From the NCBI GenBank assembly GCA_013399895.1, contig VXBA01003437.1, positions 3,326,064-3,390,063 of the forward strand: a stretch of 64,000 nucleotides of DNA, written 5' to 3'. The notes under the pieces were generated by a model, which ran no database searches, was not told the DNA's origin, and saw only the letters and a program-made list of their open reading frames with translations. Source of the stretch: Serilophus lunatus (taxonomy: Eukaryota; Chordata; Aves; Passeriformes; Eurylaimidae). The position numbers and the translations under genes are program-made. Positions 1-11,700 of this stretch are shown here, piece by piece; positions within the stretch are counted from its first letter, which is position 1; each line of letters begins with the position of its first letter.

Positions 1-967
1 CTACGCTGGAGTGCTCACGCTCAGGCACAGGAAATGTGTCTGTCCGTCTCACACTGTCAATGAGAACTAACGTGGCTAACCTCAATACCTGAAATACAGC
101 CACCTACTGCCCTGCTTGTCTCAGTCCTAGTCTCCTGAGAACAACTCTTCGAGAGAAATCTGATTCCTACATCCCCTCCAGGGTTGGCTGCAGCTTGTCC
201 TGCTGCCCTTCGTGGTCAGACTGCAGCTTGGGATTTCTTCAGTAAACCAACCTACCCAACCATACTGGCTGGCTCCACAGGGCAAGGGCTGGCTTGGAGG
301 TGCTGCTCTGTGGGGGCCCATTCCTGAGGCTCCTCCGGGCACGTCTCTCTCACATGCATGATCTGCCCCATATTCATGTCACCTTGCAGAACAGGGAAGT
401 GAAGCCTTGGCTCATCTTTCCCTGCCTCGAGTCCAAGAGACTCCTGGATGCGCTGCCAGATGATTCCTACTTGGCTTACAGCGGGTAGGAGCCCTGAGGT
501 GGTGGTTTTGTCATCGCCTTACACACTGCCTTGGGGCACAAACTAGGTTTCTAATAAGAACATAAATTAAAGCTAAACCCCTTTCTAAACAGCCATTCAG
601 ATTTGCCATGGCAAATGGTTGCAGCTAAACATCTGGGAATGGATCTCTACCACCTTCCCATCCTGCTCATTGCAAGGGCCTGCCCTCTACCACAGTTCTG
701 TCTTGTCAGGGCAAACCTCACACTGCCTCCATCTGTCTCAGACACCTCCCTCACCTCCAAATCATGTGCCAAGGGCTCCCCCTCCTCCCCGGGCTGTTCC
801 CTCCCACGGGCATACCTCACCTTCCAGAGACTCACAGACTACCCCAGCCCACCCTCCACAACACCTCACCTCCACAGGTTCATACAGACCTGCTACTGGG
901 GCATTTCCACTTAAGACAAAACCCCTCAAACCAACACCCCAAGATCCCACAAACCAAAAAACACTAC

Positions 968-985
968 CACACACACACACACACA
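968..985. repeat. Short (CA)9 dinucleotide repeat
   Basis: Uninterrupted CA repeat of about nine units, followed by a TACATG variant. It lies in intergenic sequence downstream of CD82. Confidence 0.85.
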
Positions 986-1349
986 TACATGTCCCCCAGT
1001 AGCAGAGGCTAGAGCTCTTCACTGTCTCCCACCAGTTTCTCCTCATCCTCACAGCACACAAGAAGGTGCACCAGGTTCCACCAAGCAGCAACGCAAAATG
1101 GGTGAGATACCTGCTGCCAGGCGCTGAAGTCAAAGCTCTTGAAAAACTGTACTCTTTTCCCAGGTGGCTACATAGAATGCACTGTTTTTGAGGAAAGGGC
1201 ACCCACTGATTTCTCCAGGCAGCTCCTCCCATGCACCTGCTACTCTGCCCTGCTTACAGCCAGCTTTGTTCTGCAGCTCTGAAGAACTGCCCACAGGGGT
1301 CTAGAAGAGCCGCTTTAAAACACAAAATGCTCAGGTGGCAGTCTCTTTC

Positions 1350-1640
1350 CCAAGTAAAAAGTGACAGAATGAGAGGAAACAGCCTCAAGTAGCACTGGGC
1401 AGGGGGAGGAAAGAGGTTAGGCTGGATATTAATTTCTTCACTGAAAAGGTTACCAAGCATTGGAACAAGTTGTCCAGGGAAGTGGCTGAGTCAATATCCC
1501 TGGAGGTATTTAAAAGATGTGTAGACATGGCACTTGGGGACATGGTTTATTGGTAGAATTGGAAGTGCTCAGATTACAGTTGGACTTCATCTTAAAAGTC
1601 TTCTCTAACATAAATGATTCTAGGATTCTAAGTGGTGTGT
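1350..1640 (+). mobile_element. CR1 LINE 3' fragment, plus orientation
   Basis: Sequence typical of CR1: AGAGGAAACAGCCTCAAGT, GGCTGGATATTAATTTCTTC, then CCCTGGAGGTATTTAAAAG and a terminal ATGATTCTAGGATTCTA octamer repeat. It is 5'-truncated and diverged. The ORF2 C-terminal frame is broken. Confidence 0.9.
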
Positions 1641-4516
1641 CAAAGTAGACCTGGCTTGCACAGTTATTACAGATACCTTTGCTTGGAGGGGAGACAGCAG
1701 GCACCCCCAGTCTAATGCCACCCAATACTGGTATCTTGAATAGTTCATGCTTTTTGGTTGTTTTGGGTCCCACTCTCTTCTCCCTCCTTCTTTTTCTTAT
1801 TTTTTCCCCCTCAACACCCAGATCATAAGAAATGCAGACTTAAAGGCAAATTCATTAATGCTCTCTCAGATGCAGGCAACATTCTTGACTATTGACATTG
1901 AAAAAGGGTACCCACCTCCCCAGTCTATCCCGCCTCAGAAGGCTAATACACCCAGGGTTTAGGTCACAAGTTTAGAATATAGTTTTACAATTCTATTTTG
2001 TTCAATTCCAAGCCTTTTACATCATGTTTACTATGAGGCAACCACGAAGAAAGCAGAAGAAATTCCTCCATCAGAAGTTATTAAACTATTTTCAGTCTGT
2101 TTAAGTAGAAGGAAAAACAGCCCATAAATAAAACACACGTTATTTTATAGGAACATACACCCTCTAGGGACAAACTGCTCTGGCAAGAGAATTCCCAACC
2201 ACTGCTAACCAGAATTAATTACAACATTGTATTAAAAGAACAACTTCTTCTCAAATACTTAAGAGCATCATGAAACAACCTCTGCCAAAGGTCTGCACTG
2301 TGCTGGGTTATTGTTCCAGGCTGTTTGCAGACATCACTGCATGAGTTATACAATTCCGACATCATTGTGCAAGTTCAGTGCACAAAGCACATGCCTGTAC
2401 TATAACATGGTCTTCACACTTCACCCTAGTAAACCCTAAATAGCTTCCAGAAGAGCTATGTAGAAAATACCCAGCAAGCATGCTGGGTAAGCCATTCAGA
2501 AGATCACATGTTCAGGGATTCTTGCTGTCTCTGAAGAACTTCCATATGTCTAGTCTGTAACTCTAAGCAGGGCAAAAAGAAGGGAAAAGTTAGTCTGATG
2601 CACAACCCTCCAACCTTCAGCACTGGTAAAACTTGTTTTGGAGTTGGTTACCTGATGTTGGCACCAGACTCAGGAAGAACTGCAGACCTAAAACTTACAG
2701 GAAAATTGCTTGGACAAGAAGAGAAAACATGGAGAAGGCTTAAGGGTATGAACAGCAGTTAATACTGACAAGAGTCACAGGATGGACAAAATCTGCCATT
2801 ATGCTGACATGGTGAGGATTTGGTGTCCTGTAGGAGGCCTAGGTCTGATGCAGGTCTAGAGCAGCAGCATGATGGCCTCACTATAGTATAAAGCCAATAG
2901 TTCCTAACAGAGGAGTCACTTCATGATGTCATTCATCAGTGAGTTATAGGAAAGAGAAGTTTAATTTCTCTTATTTGTAAATTTATAACAGAGAAATTTA
3001 ATTAAAATGCATGTAAATACCATTCCTGGGGCCTAAAGCAGATTTTCCCTCTCAGATTCCATACCTCTTAGAGCATCAAAGTACTACTTGGAGCTTTATC
3101 CTCCTCTTAAACCCTTACTCTAAATGGAGGTAATACTTTTGCCTGGAGAACTTAGAATACCTTTTCTCCAGGTAAGAGCACCCAATATTCCCCTAATCCC
3201 ACCCCAGAAAAGCCAAATGGCACACATACCTCAGTCAATTGTATTATTAGGAGCTTAGCAAGGAGAAACCAGAAAATTCATACCTGTGAGAAGGAAGACT
3301 GTATGGCTGGGCTTACACAATCTACCTAGGAGAAGGCAATTTCCCATGTTTGGTAGAAGGGCATGTGGCAAAAAATTGCATGCATTCTGCCAGCACACAT
3401 CTGCTAGAAACTGTTCATAATGGATAAATAACATTTACTATCTTTACTACAAACACTTTACTAATAGCTTTGGTTCACTAATTGCATGGTTTTTGCTAAG
3501 GGCTTTTTGCCAGCTTGCAAGTGTGAAGACTTCCATGCTAGTAGACTTTTACACTGACTAGTTTTTAGTGTCAACCTGGTTTAAGATGTCATTCAGAAAT
3601 CCCGGCTTCCAGCTGAGGTTTATTTGTAATAAAAGGCCAAGGCTAAATGAGAGTCTCAGAGGCTAATGGAATAGAGCCAGATCATGAATAATTGACGGTA
3701 TGTTCTCCATTTATGGTACTGAGTGGCAGCATTTGTGGGAATCCTAGAGTCCTCAGGCTTTTCAGTGGTGAGCCCCTGTGACTGTCTGTTCCTGACCTTT
3801 CCCAACCAAGTCACGGAGTCTGACACCAGCACTTCCAGTCTGTCCTTCAGCAGCCAGCAAGCACACTTTTCTTAAGTCTAGCCAAATCAGCCTAATTCTG
3901 GAGCAAAGCTGGCAGGGACCAGCCACACCACTACACATGGGAGAATTACAGGGAAAAGACCAGTTACAACATACTACATTTGAGTATGTGCTATGCAAAA
4001 CCATCTAAGAAAACAAGATGCATTGTGACTTATGACTCGCCCATAGCCACTCTAACTAAAAACACCTCATGGAAAGAATTACAGCAACTTCTGAGTGCTT
4101 CATGATCAAGCAGAATGAAGAACGTCACCAATTCATCACTGGGAGCCCTGCTTCAGGCCACAAGGTGGTCACAACTCTACTATTGCAATACTAATTATTG
4201 GCCTGGGACCGCTATATAGCAGCTTATTGGCTACACACAAAATGCTTCCATGTGCTGCGCTTCTGCAGAGGCTGGAGCTGTGGGCTTTGCCAGATAAACA
4301 CTCCATCTCCCAAGAAGTCCAGTGCTAGTCTGATTCCTAGTTTCAGCAACAAACCTTTACCTCTGGAGAGGAGCTTGGAGCCAGGACCAAGGAGCAGCAG
4401 CAGATTTATTTCTCTTTGGAGGTCTGAGAACTTTCTTCCTAGAGTTTTTTAGATCAAGTTTCTGACCATTAAATGTCCTCTCCTTCCCCAAAGACTGTCC
4501 GCAAAAAGGAACTGAG

Positions 4517-4920
4517 GATCACAGAATAGACTAGGTTGGAAAAACCCTCTGAGATCATCGAGTCCAACCTTTGACCTAACATTGCCCTATCAACTAGGCC
4601 ATGGCACTGAGTGCCACATCCAGTCTCTTCTTAAATACTTCCAGGGACAGTGACTCCACCACCTCCCTGGGTGACTCTTTGCAATGCCCAATCACTCTCT
4701 CCATAAAGAACTTCTTCCTAATATCTAACCTAAGCCCCTCCTGGCACAGCTTAAGACTGTGCCCTCTTGTCCTACTGCTGGTTGCCTGGGAGAGAAGACC
4801 AACCCTCACCTGGCTACAATCTCCTTTCAGGTAGTTGTAGAGAGTGACAAGGTCTCCCTGAGCCTCCTCCTCTCCAGGCTAAACAACCCCAGCTCCATTA
4901 GCCACTCTTCATAGGATTTG
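4517..4920 (-). mobile_element. CR1 LINE 3' fragment, minus orientation
   Basis: On the plus strand it begins with the reverse complement of the CR1 terminus (ATCACAGAATAGACTAGGTT) and runs to CTCCATTAGCCACTCTTCAT. The minus strand encodes a stretch of CR1 ORF2 C-terminus, with [10 protein letters not shown] and [12 protein letters not shown] visible. About 400 bp, 5'-truncated. Confidence 0.93.
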
Positions 4921-6599
4921 TGATGGAGCAAAACAGGAAAAAATGAGGACAAGGAAAGCAGCAGCAGAAGCTTCTCATGTGCAGCTTCCAGAGCTATGTG
5001 GAGTAGAAACACAAGAAGGAAACGTAACTCTCACAGTAAAGGAAAACATGCAACAAAATACCGAAGTGTGGTGCTCCTAGAAATGGAAGGGAAAATTATC
5101 CCTAAAAAAGCCCACCATGTAGCACAAATCCTTTACGAGAAGAATACGTTTGTAATTACAAGTTATTTTAGCTACCCTGCTGCCAGGAATAACTGGGAAC
5201 AGAAGGAAGTCATCAGTGTCACACTCTCGTTCCCCAGGGACCCGCCCGGGCTTAGTTTTCTTGGTGGAACACCTCCCTCCAGTGGCCAAAGACAAGTGGT
5301 TTCCACAGAGCTCGGGCAGTTTGGAACCTAAGCTAGGGACAAGCAACGGTCTTCACTTACCCTCCTTTCTCCTTCCAGCTCCACATCAGGCTGAATGGAA
5401 ACCAGCAGCATCCTCCCCCACCTAGGAGCCATCTGGTCAGGGTTGGCAATTTTGCCATGAAATGGAGCCCTTTAAATGGTAGGGCCCTGGGAAAACATTG
5501 CCACCTGATTACACCTGATTAAAGCAGGGTGCTGTGGGAATCCAAGTAGAAAGAGGGAAGACTCTGTATGGCCAAGAACCAAGATGTCCTCAAGCAGAGT
5601 CTAAAGAAACAAGTTCTACTCACAAGTAAGATAGATCATTGCAGTCTACTGTAGGTCCAGGATCTATTTAAGCACCTCTTGCTTTGCACTCATCTGGTTA
5701 GGGTTTAGTCTTGACTTAGACCCAGTTGCCACCAGTGTTTGCTGGTAGCACCCCAGTACCTTCTTCTCTGCAACCTTCATTCTGTTTCTTCAAACATGTA
5801 TGAAGACTTATGCTTATTACTTCTTAAAGCAACAGCTGTAGGCTTCATTAGCACAATACCATAGGTTGCTCTAAGCCGTTTTAAATGGCCAGAAACACCA
5901 ATATGGCACAGGATCTGAAGGAATTTTGAGATCCAGCTTGTATCCACTTCTCAACTGCTTAACTGAGAAAAGCAAGAAGATTTATACATTTACTTTGCTT
6001 CTCAAGAGCTTTTCAGTCAAGCCCAGTGTGGGGTGACATAACCTGCAAAAATTTCATTCTTCCTCATCACACTGGCAGGGCAGGGGCCAAGAAGCCTTTT
6101 TTTAAAATAGCAGCCGAGAGGCAGAAGCCTAATGAAGATGAGTAGGAAAAAATGACAAAGCTAAGCTAGCATGAGCTGTATGCACTGTGGGCATAGCAGC
6201 AAGCTTATATTCTGTCAGAATTAGTCCCCAAGGCTTATGACTTCATACTGCGCAGACTGTACAGATTTGAAGCAACACCTTCAAATAAAGAGATCACTCA
6301 GCTTAGGAGATAGCAGCTATTTCAAAGGAAATACCACTCAGTCAGCTCACCCTAAGACAAACATACTTCATATACCAAGACAGGGTATAGCCCAGAAAAA
6401 TTGTCACCCCTCTCCGCTGAGCAGTATCTTCACAGTCCACATTGATCTCACACATGGGCCTCAGACCAGCTCTTTGACAGGCCCTTTTGCTACCCTGAAC
6501 AAACAAGGTATCAGCGATTTGCATATAAAGCAGAAGGAGTGGAGAAAAAGCAAGGGGAAAACACTGCAATGCACAAGTCATAGGCAGAGATTTGTTTTT

Positions 6600-8645
6600 T
6601 TTTAGCAAAGTCTTTATTACAGAAATATTCACCCTCTAGACTTTCGTATCTGTACAGGCATTTCTTCCATTAGGAAGATTTTGCTAAAAACAGACAAAAA
6701 CAAAAAAAGGAAATCCAGAATGGGCTCCTTTTTACTTGCTGCTTGGTATTGGCATCTGTAACTGAACAAGAATCTTACAAATAAGAACACATTAGAGACT
6801 TTGTGTTACAAAAGCTAGCACTAGCAAGCTTTACTGCTAAAGGTGCCTTCTGCTATAGCAAAGGTCAGCTCGAAGGATCTGTGCAGGAAGGGGCCAATAT
6901 CTCAAAATTTCAAAGCCTTATCAGACCTCCATAAAACCAATTGCCCAGTCGTTTCTAGTCTCCCAAGTCACTACTGTGTCCAGAGATAAGGACAAAGCAG
7001 GGACTCACTGCTAGGGCAATGATCCCCTGCATGACCCTTTCTCCCCAGAAAGAAAACCGAGTAGACAATGAAACCACTCCTTGGAACTGCTACTAGGGTT
7101 AAGACTACCAACCCCACCCTGACAGGAGACGGTCCTGAGACCACCTCTGTAAGGCAAAGGCTCTCTCATCAAGTACCTCGTAACAGATCTCAGACAAGGA
7201 CCATCCACTTCTCTCTCATACAGCTTCCTACTATCAGGGTGATTGTACTATGTGCAGCAGGAAATGTGTCATGCCCAAGACATCTATCTCTAAGACTGAG
7301 GATTTGCACCCAGCTCACAATGGGGCAGTGTTTCACATTTCCTACTTTCTTCTGGCCTACACCACTCTTTGCTGCTGGCCACTGGCTGAATAGTGAACAG
7401 CCCAGCCCTTAAGCACAGCAACCACCCAGCCTGCAAAACTGCAGAACCTGCTACTTATCTCCTGCAGTGCTGGCACTTGAGACAGAATCAGGATGCAGCC
7501 ATCTTTCCAGACCACAGTGGAGTCAGAAGCATGGACAACTGAAATAAAAGCAACTTCTCCTTGCATCTGAACTACAGAACCTACACTGGGCACTGCTAAC
7601 AGTAGTACTTCCAATACACAGCATCAGCAATCCAGTCAGATCCTTCTGTATTTGTATCTAAAAACCACAGCTAACAAACTTTGTGTTCATAAAGGGGCAG
7701 GGAAAGAATCAAATTAATCATAACCTCTATAAAGTTGGCAACCCAAGAATGCAACCAGCAGGGCCAGCCTGGGGCTGAGTCCACACTATGCAGCAGTCTC
7801 TGAAGTACTTCCAAGCTGACAGGAGCCAGCAAAGGGGAGCTAGGGGGAGAGGAAAAGGTAAAGAGGCAAATGGGAAACATTTAAGCATCAAATCCAAAAC
7901 CCAGGGGATCCATTCCAGAGGTAGCTGAGCACTGCCACCACAATCAGTCAGATCACACTAGGAATTAACAGGTAGGCTTGGCTCCCTCCTGGTGGCTTCT
8001 CATCACACTCAAAGGGAAGAGCTCCACTGAAGGCAAGGCATAGCTGACTCCAGAAGCAGAAGAAGCAAGTATGACAGTAGCACTCGGAATTTCAGATGAG
8101 AGCCTAGTCTGGAAGACTAGGAGCTAAATCAGGTTAACTGCAAGGGAGGAGAAAGCCTATAAAGCATGACTAGTTACCACCACAAGTCAGTGAAGCTACC
8201 AAAGCATTGGAATCTCAGCAGAATTCCTGGCTCATGGGACATCTGGGGGCAGGTGAAAAGATGTGCAGGAGAAGAGCAAGAGAGAGAGAAGTTATTGTGT
8301 GTTAGGTCCAGTGGGTTGTAGAATGAAGATATGAGTAGCATTGCTTAACACGGTGCGGGCAGCAAAAGCATTGTCCCCTCAGGTTAATCAGCATCTCATG
8401 TGCTATGAGACAGTTTAAGTTCTGCTTCTTGAAGAAGAAATAATCCAGAGGCAGGATGCAGGTGGCCAAAGGGCCCTATTGCCAGAAGATCAGGCTGTGT
8501 TGCAGGTCTAATAGTTCTTAGCAGAGTGGTATCAGAAATGGGATGTCACAGGAATAATGGTCGATGGTTGGACAGTCTGGGTATGAGGCAGGAATGTTCA
8601 GTTTGCTCTTTTCTCTGTGGTGCCATAGCTCTGGAGTCAGCCAAC
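6600..8645 (-). other. CD82: CD82 3' untranslated region
   Basis: The stretch between the CD82 stop and the first good minus-strand polyadenylation signal at 6618-6613 is about 2.05 kb. I saw no other AATAAA or ATTAAA on the minus strand within it, so this is the simplest 3' end. The human CD82 3' UTR is shorter, so the length rests on inference. There are no long homopolymers, CR1 fragments or convincing ORFs inside. Confidence 0.6.
6613..6618 (-). terminator. CD82: Polyadenylation signal AATAAA of CD82
   Basis: On the minus strand the sequence reads TGTAATAAAGACTTTGC, followed about 12-15 nt later by CTAAAAAA, a typical cleavage context. T- and GT-rich sequence lies further downstream (about 6540-6580). 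Spacing and context are those of a vertebrate poly(A) site. Confidence 0.75.
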
Positions 8646-8723
8646 TCAAGACTTGGGCACTTTGGTGTAGTCTTCGCTGTGTATGTTCTTGCAAAGCGAA
8701 ATGGACAGTATCATCCCCATCAG
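8646..8723 (-). CDS. CD82: CD82 last coding exon (residues 241-265 and stop)
   Basis: This exon has 78 coding nt after the acceptor CTTATTCCAG, ending in TGA at 8648-8646. It encodes the end of TM4 and the tail CKNIHSEDYTKVPKS. The tyrosine-based sorting motif YTKV (Y-x-x-hydrophobic) is kept. Human CD82 ends in PKY, whereas this protein ends in PKS. Of the two juxtamembrane cysteines of human CD82, only one (C251) remains; the other position is S249. The exon continues into the 3' UTR. Confidence 0.95.
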   Translation of the reverse strand: MMGMILSISLCKNIHSEDYTKVPKS

Positions 8724-11700
8724 CTGGAATAAGTATGAAGAATGGAACAAAATCAGCAAACAGACAGATAATAGGGTGGGAAGAACAGGTAATACAGGGG
8801 AGCAGAATACAGTGAACATCTTTTAATGACACCACACAGGTGAACAGAGCTGGTCCACAATGAAAGGCAAAAAAATTGGATTGCTTAAAGATGTGCCTTC
8901 ATCTGGAATCTATGTTATGGGCTTTTTAAGGCAACAAGTGGCATTTCACTAATGGGATGCTGCTTGTCTCAGTTTTCCTGGTTACTCATACAGTGAATTG
9001 TCAAGAGTCAGACACATCAGGAGGAACCACAAGTAGACGGGGCTTTGTTAAAATTTTAATCCAATTAATGAAAGTAGCAGTTCAAAGGTCTAGGTAGACA
9101 TAACCAAGAGCTAGAACTGCACTGCCATTAAACCAGGTGTCTACTAAAGAAAATAGCTTTGCCTTTGAGAGTCGCCATGGTAAGACAGTACAGATTCATG
9201 CCAGAAGTTACTTACCTCTATAACAGCAACACCAGTGCAAACCCCAAGAATGACAGCAAGGTTGTCCTTCAACCACTGCTCTACACCATCCATGCATCCC
9301 TATAGAGAAAACACAGTCACAAGGAAGAAGAGCGTGAATCTAAATATCTCAATACTGAAAATGCATACTGAAAGTCTTTTGTTTGCACACACGAATGATC
9401 CCAATTACATGCTATACCAAGCTTCATGGTAGCTTTAGCACAAAAGGGCAGGATTCCTCTCCCCTCTTGCCCCAGATTCCACAGGTACTTCAAGTACTAA
9501 TGATGTGAAAGAAGTTCCTAGAGGAACAAAGATAAAGCAATCTCATTGGCAGCTTCACAGAGCCCAGACAGACCCACTCACCTGCTCATGAACAGGCCAG
9601 TCATGATATGTTGCAGTGCCATTGACAGGTTCATCCAGATTACAGAAACCTCCTTGTTCCTCTAAGTCCTTGGATCTATTGGAGCAGGAGCAGGGATACT
9701 GAGTCATGCTTTTGTTGAAAAGAATCCCATTATCTTCCCAGTCTTTTGCTCCAGTCCAGCCACAGCAAGAGATCTAATAACCAGAGAGATCATCATGGTC
9801 TTACACTGTTCACTGACAAGAAAACTGCACATAAAAATAAAAGGTAGATGTACACAGGAGCTCTCCATGTAACAACAACAGTCAGCTCGTACCATTTTCG
9901 TGAATAAGCTGCATTAAAACACCACCCTGGTTATTTATGCATAGGGCTGTCCAGAAGACAGGGACATTATTTCCTACTAAAGAATCACTCTGCTAGCAAA
10001 ACAAGAGTTAAAGGTCCACGTCTAGCATACTGTGAGCATAGCAGACCATTATATGCACACGTCATCAAAAAAGCTCTAGTACACCAGTTACTCTATAACA
10101 TGAACCCTTCACGTGCCTAACTGTGTGAGGTCTAGATACTCAGATTTCAGCAAGCCATACAGCTCAACATCAACATCTATAGAGCGTAATTTTGATTAGT
10201 TTTTTTCAGAATAAATACTAGAAAAACCTCATCATATTTCCAGGTGACAATGCTTAACAAAAGGTAAAAATGCAAAACAGGTGTTGCTGGTGGGTCAGCT
10301 AGAGGAGGGCAGTTGACCGGTTTGACTCATTTGAGAGGTTTTTTTCAGTCCCTTCAATTTTACTGCTGGCAGATTGATTTGGTGAGGGAGAGGCAAGGCA
10401 GGCAAGAGTCGTGTGTTAACAATTCATCACATGTATTCCAAGATATCTTAAAAGCTTTACTATCTAGTCTTCCACTAATGATGCCACTTCCGTAAGTTTA
10501 AATACTAATACTTGATTTTCCTTTTAGTAGCTCACATTTTTGGATCAGACATGAAACAGGAACTCCTCATTTTCTGTTTTCTGATCTGAAGGTACCACTT
10601 TTCTCAGCTGCAGCCCCGGGGACAGCAGCAGCCACCACACGATGGCGTCACCATGTGGCCAAGCCCCAGCACATTACTGAAAGATGCACTCTGCCTGGCT
10701 GCAGTGGGGACCGGCTGGAAAATGGGATGAAGAGTATTTTCCATCCCAAGAAACATTTACATTCCTATACAGTCACATGAGAAAACTGTAGTTGCTGGAG
10801 GGGAAAGCACATCGGCAAGCCCAGCATGGACTAAGATCTTATATCAAGCATGGATCCCAATGCTTGCATGGTGGTACAGAGCAGAAAGGAAATCAATCTC
10901 AAGTTGGAAGTTTATGGAAAATCCGCTTCTGCTCAGAAAGGAAAAGTAATGTTTCTGTTAAAACAGACAGCAGAGATACAAACAGCTGAACATCCACACC
11001 AGGACAAGTACTAGGATTTCAAAGAAGTATTGTGAAGAAAAAACTCCAGAAAGAACTACCTCTGCCTCCCAAGAGGTTTGGGCTTTAATTTCAAGACTGG
11101 TTTACAGAATACCCACCCCCTTTCAAATGCTAACTTCAATGTGTGAGAGAAAGTATACTCCTAACACTCAACTTCTCCACTTCTACAAAAACTTCTTCTG
11201 TTCCTACATAAAAGAAGAGCTCAAGTAGGAGCCTCTCTCCATAGTAGACTCATGATTCTCTTAAGTTCACTAGCAAGGAATTGCAACTACAGTGATAAAA
11301 CATAAATAAATCATTCTTCAAACAGGAGAAATACTGCAGGTCAGCATTTTGCAGACCAAAGAACAGACAGAAGACAAGTGCTATTACTTGTACTTACTAC
11401 ACATCAGTCCCATGCTGGGCATGTATTTAACCACAACAGCCAGCCAGCTCTCAAGCTTGTGGTTTGGCAGTAAACAGCTGTCATGATTCCAGTGTGCTTG
11501 AATACTCCCTAGCTGCTCAAGTGCTGACCCTGATGCTAAAACAGAAACCATGGGCAGTTGCATAGCTCCCAAGAACAATGACGCTTGCAGAAGAACCATC
11601 ACAATAAGCAAGCAACATGCACCAAGTAGTAAGGCAGGTGGTGCTGCTAACTTGCCTGGCAGTAAACTAGGGGACTTCTTGCTATAAAAATCATATTCGA

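Larger units (their letters stand above)
1..6599. other. Intergenic region downstream of CD82
   Basis: Apart from two CR1 fragments and a CA repeat I see no gene. Open frames up to about 150 codons on both strands have no recognisable domain or splice pattern. In mammals TSPAN18 follows CD82 on this side, but no TSPAN18 exon is visible here. Confidence 0.7.

Noticed and set aside
8821..8830. ATTAAA-like poly(A) signal on the minus strand
   Set aside because: It is inside an intron upstream of the last coding exon and lacks a clear cleavage and downstream element.
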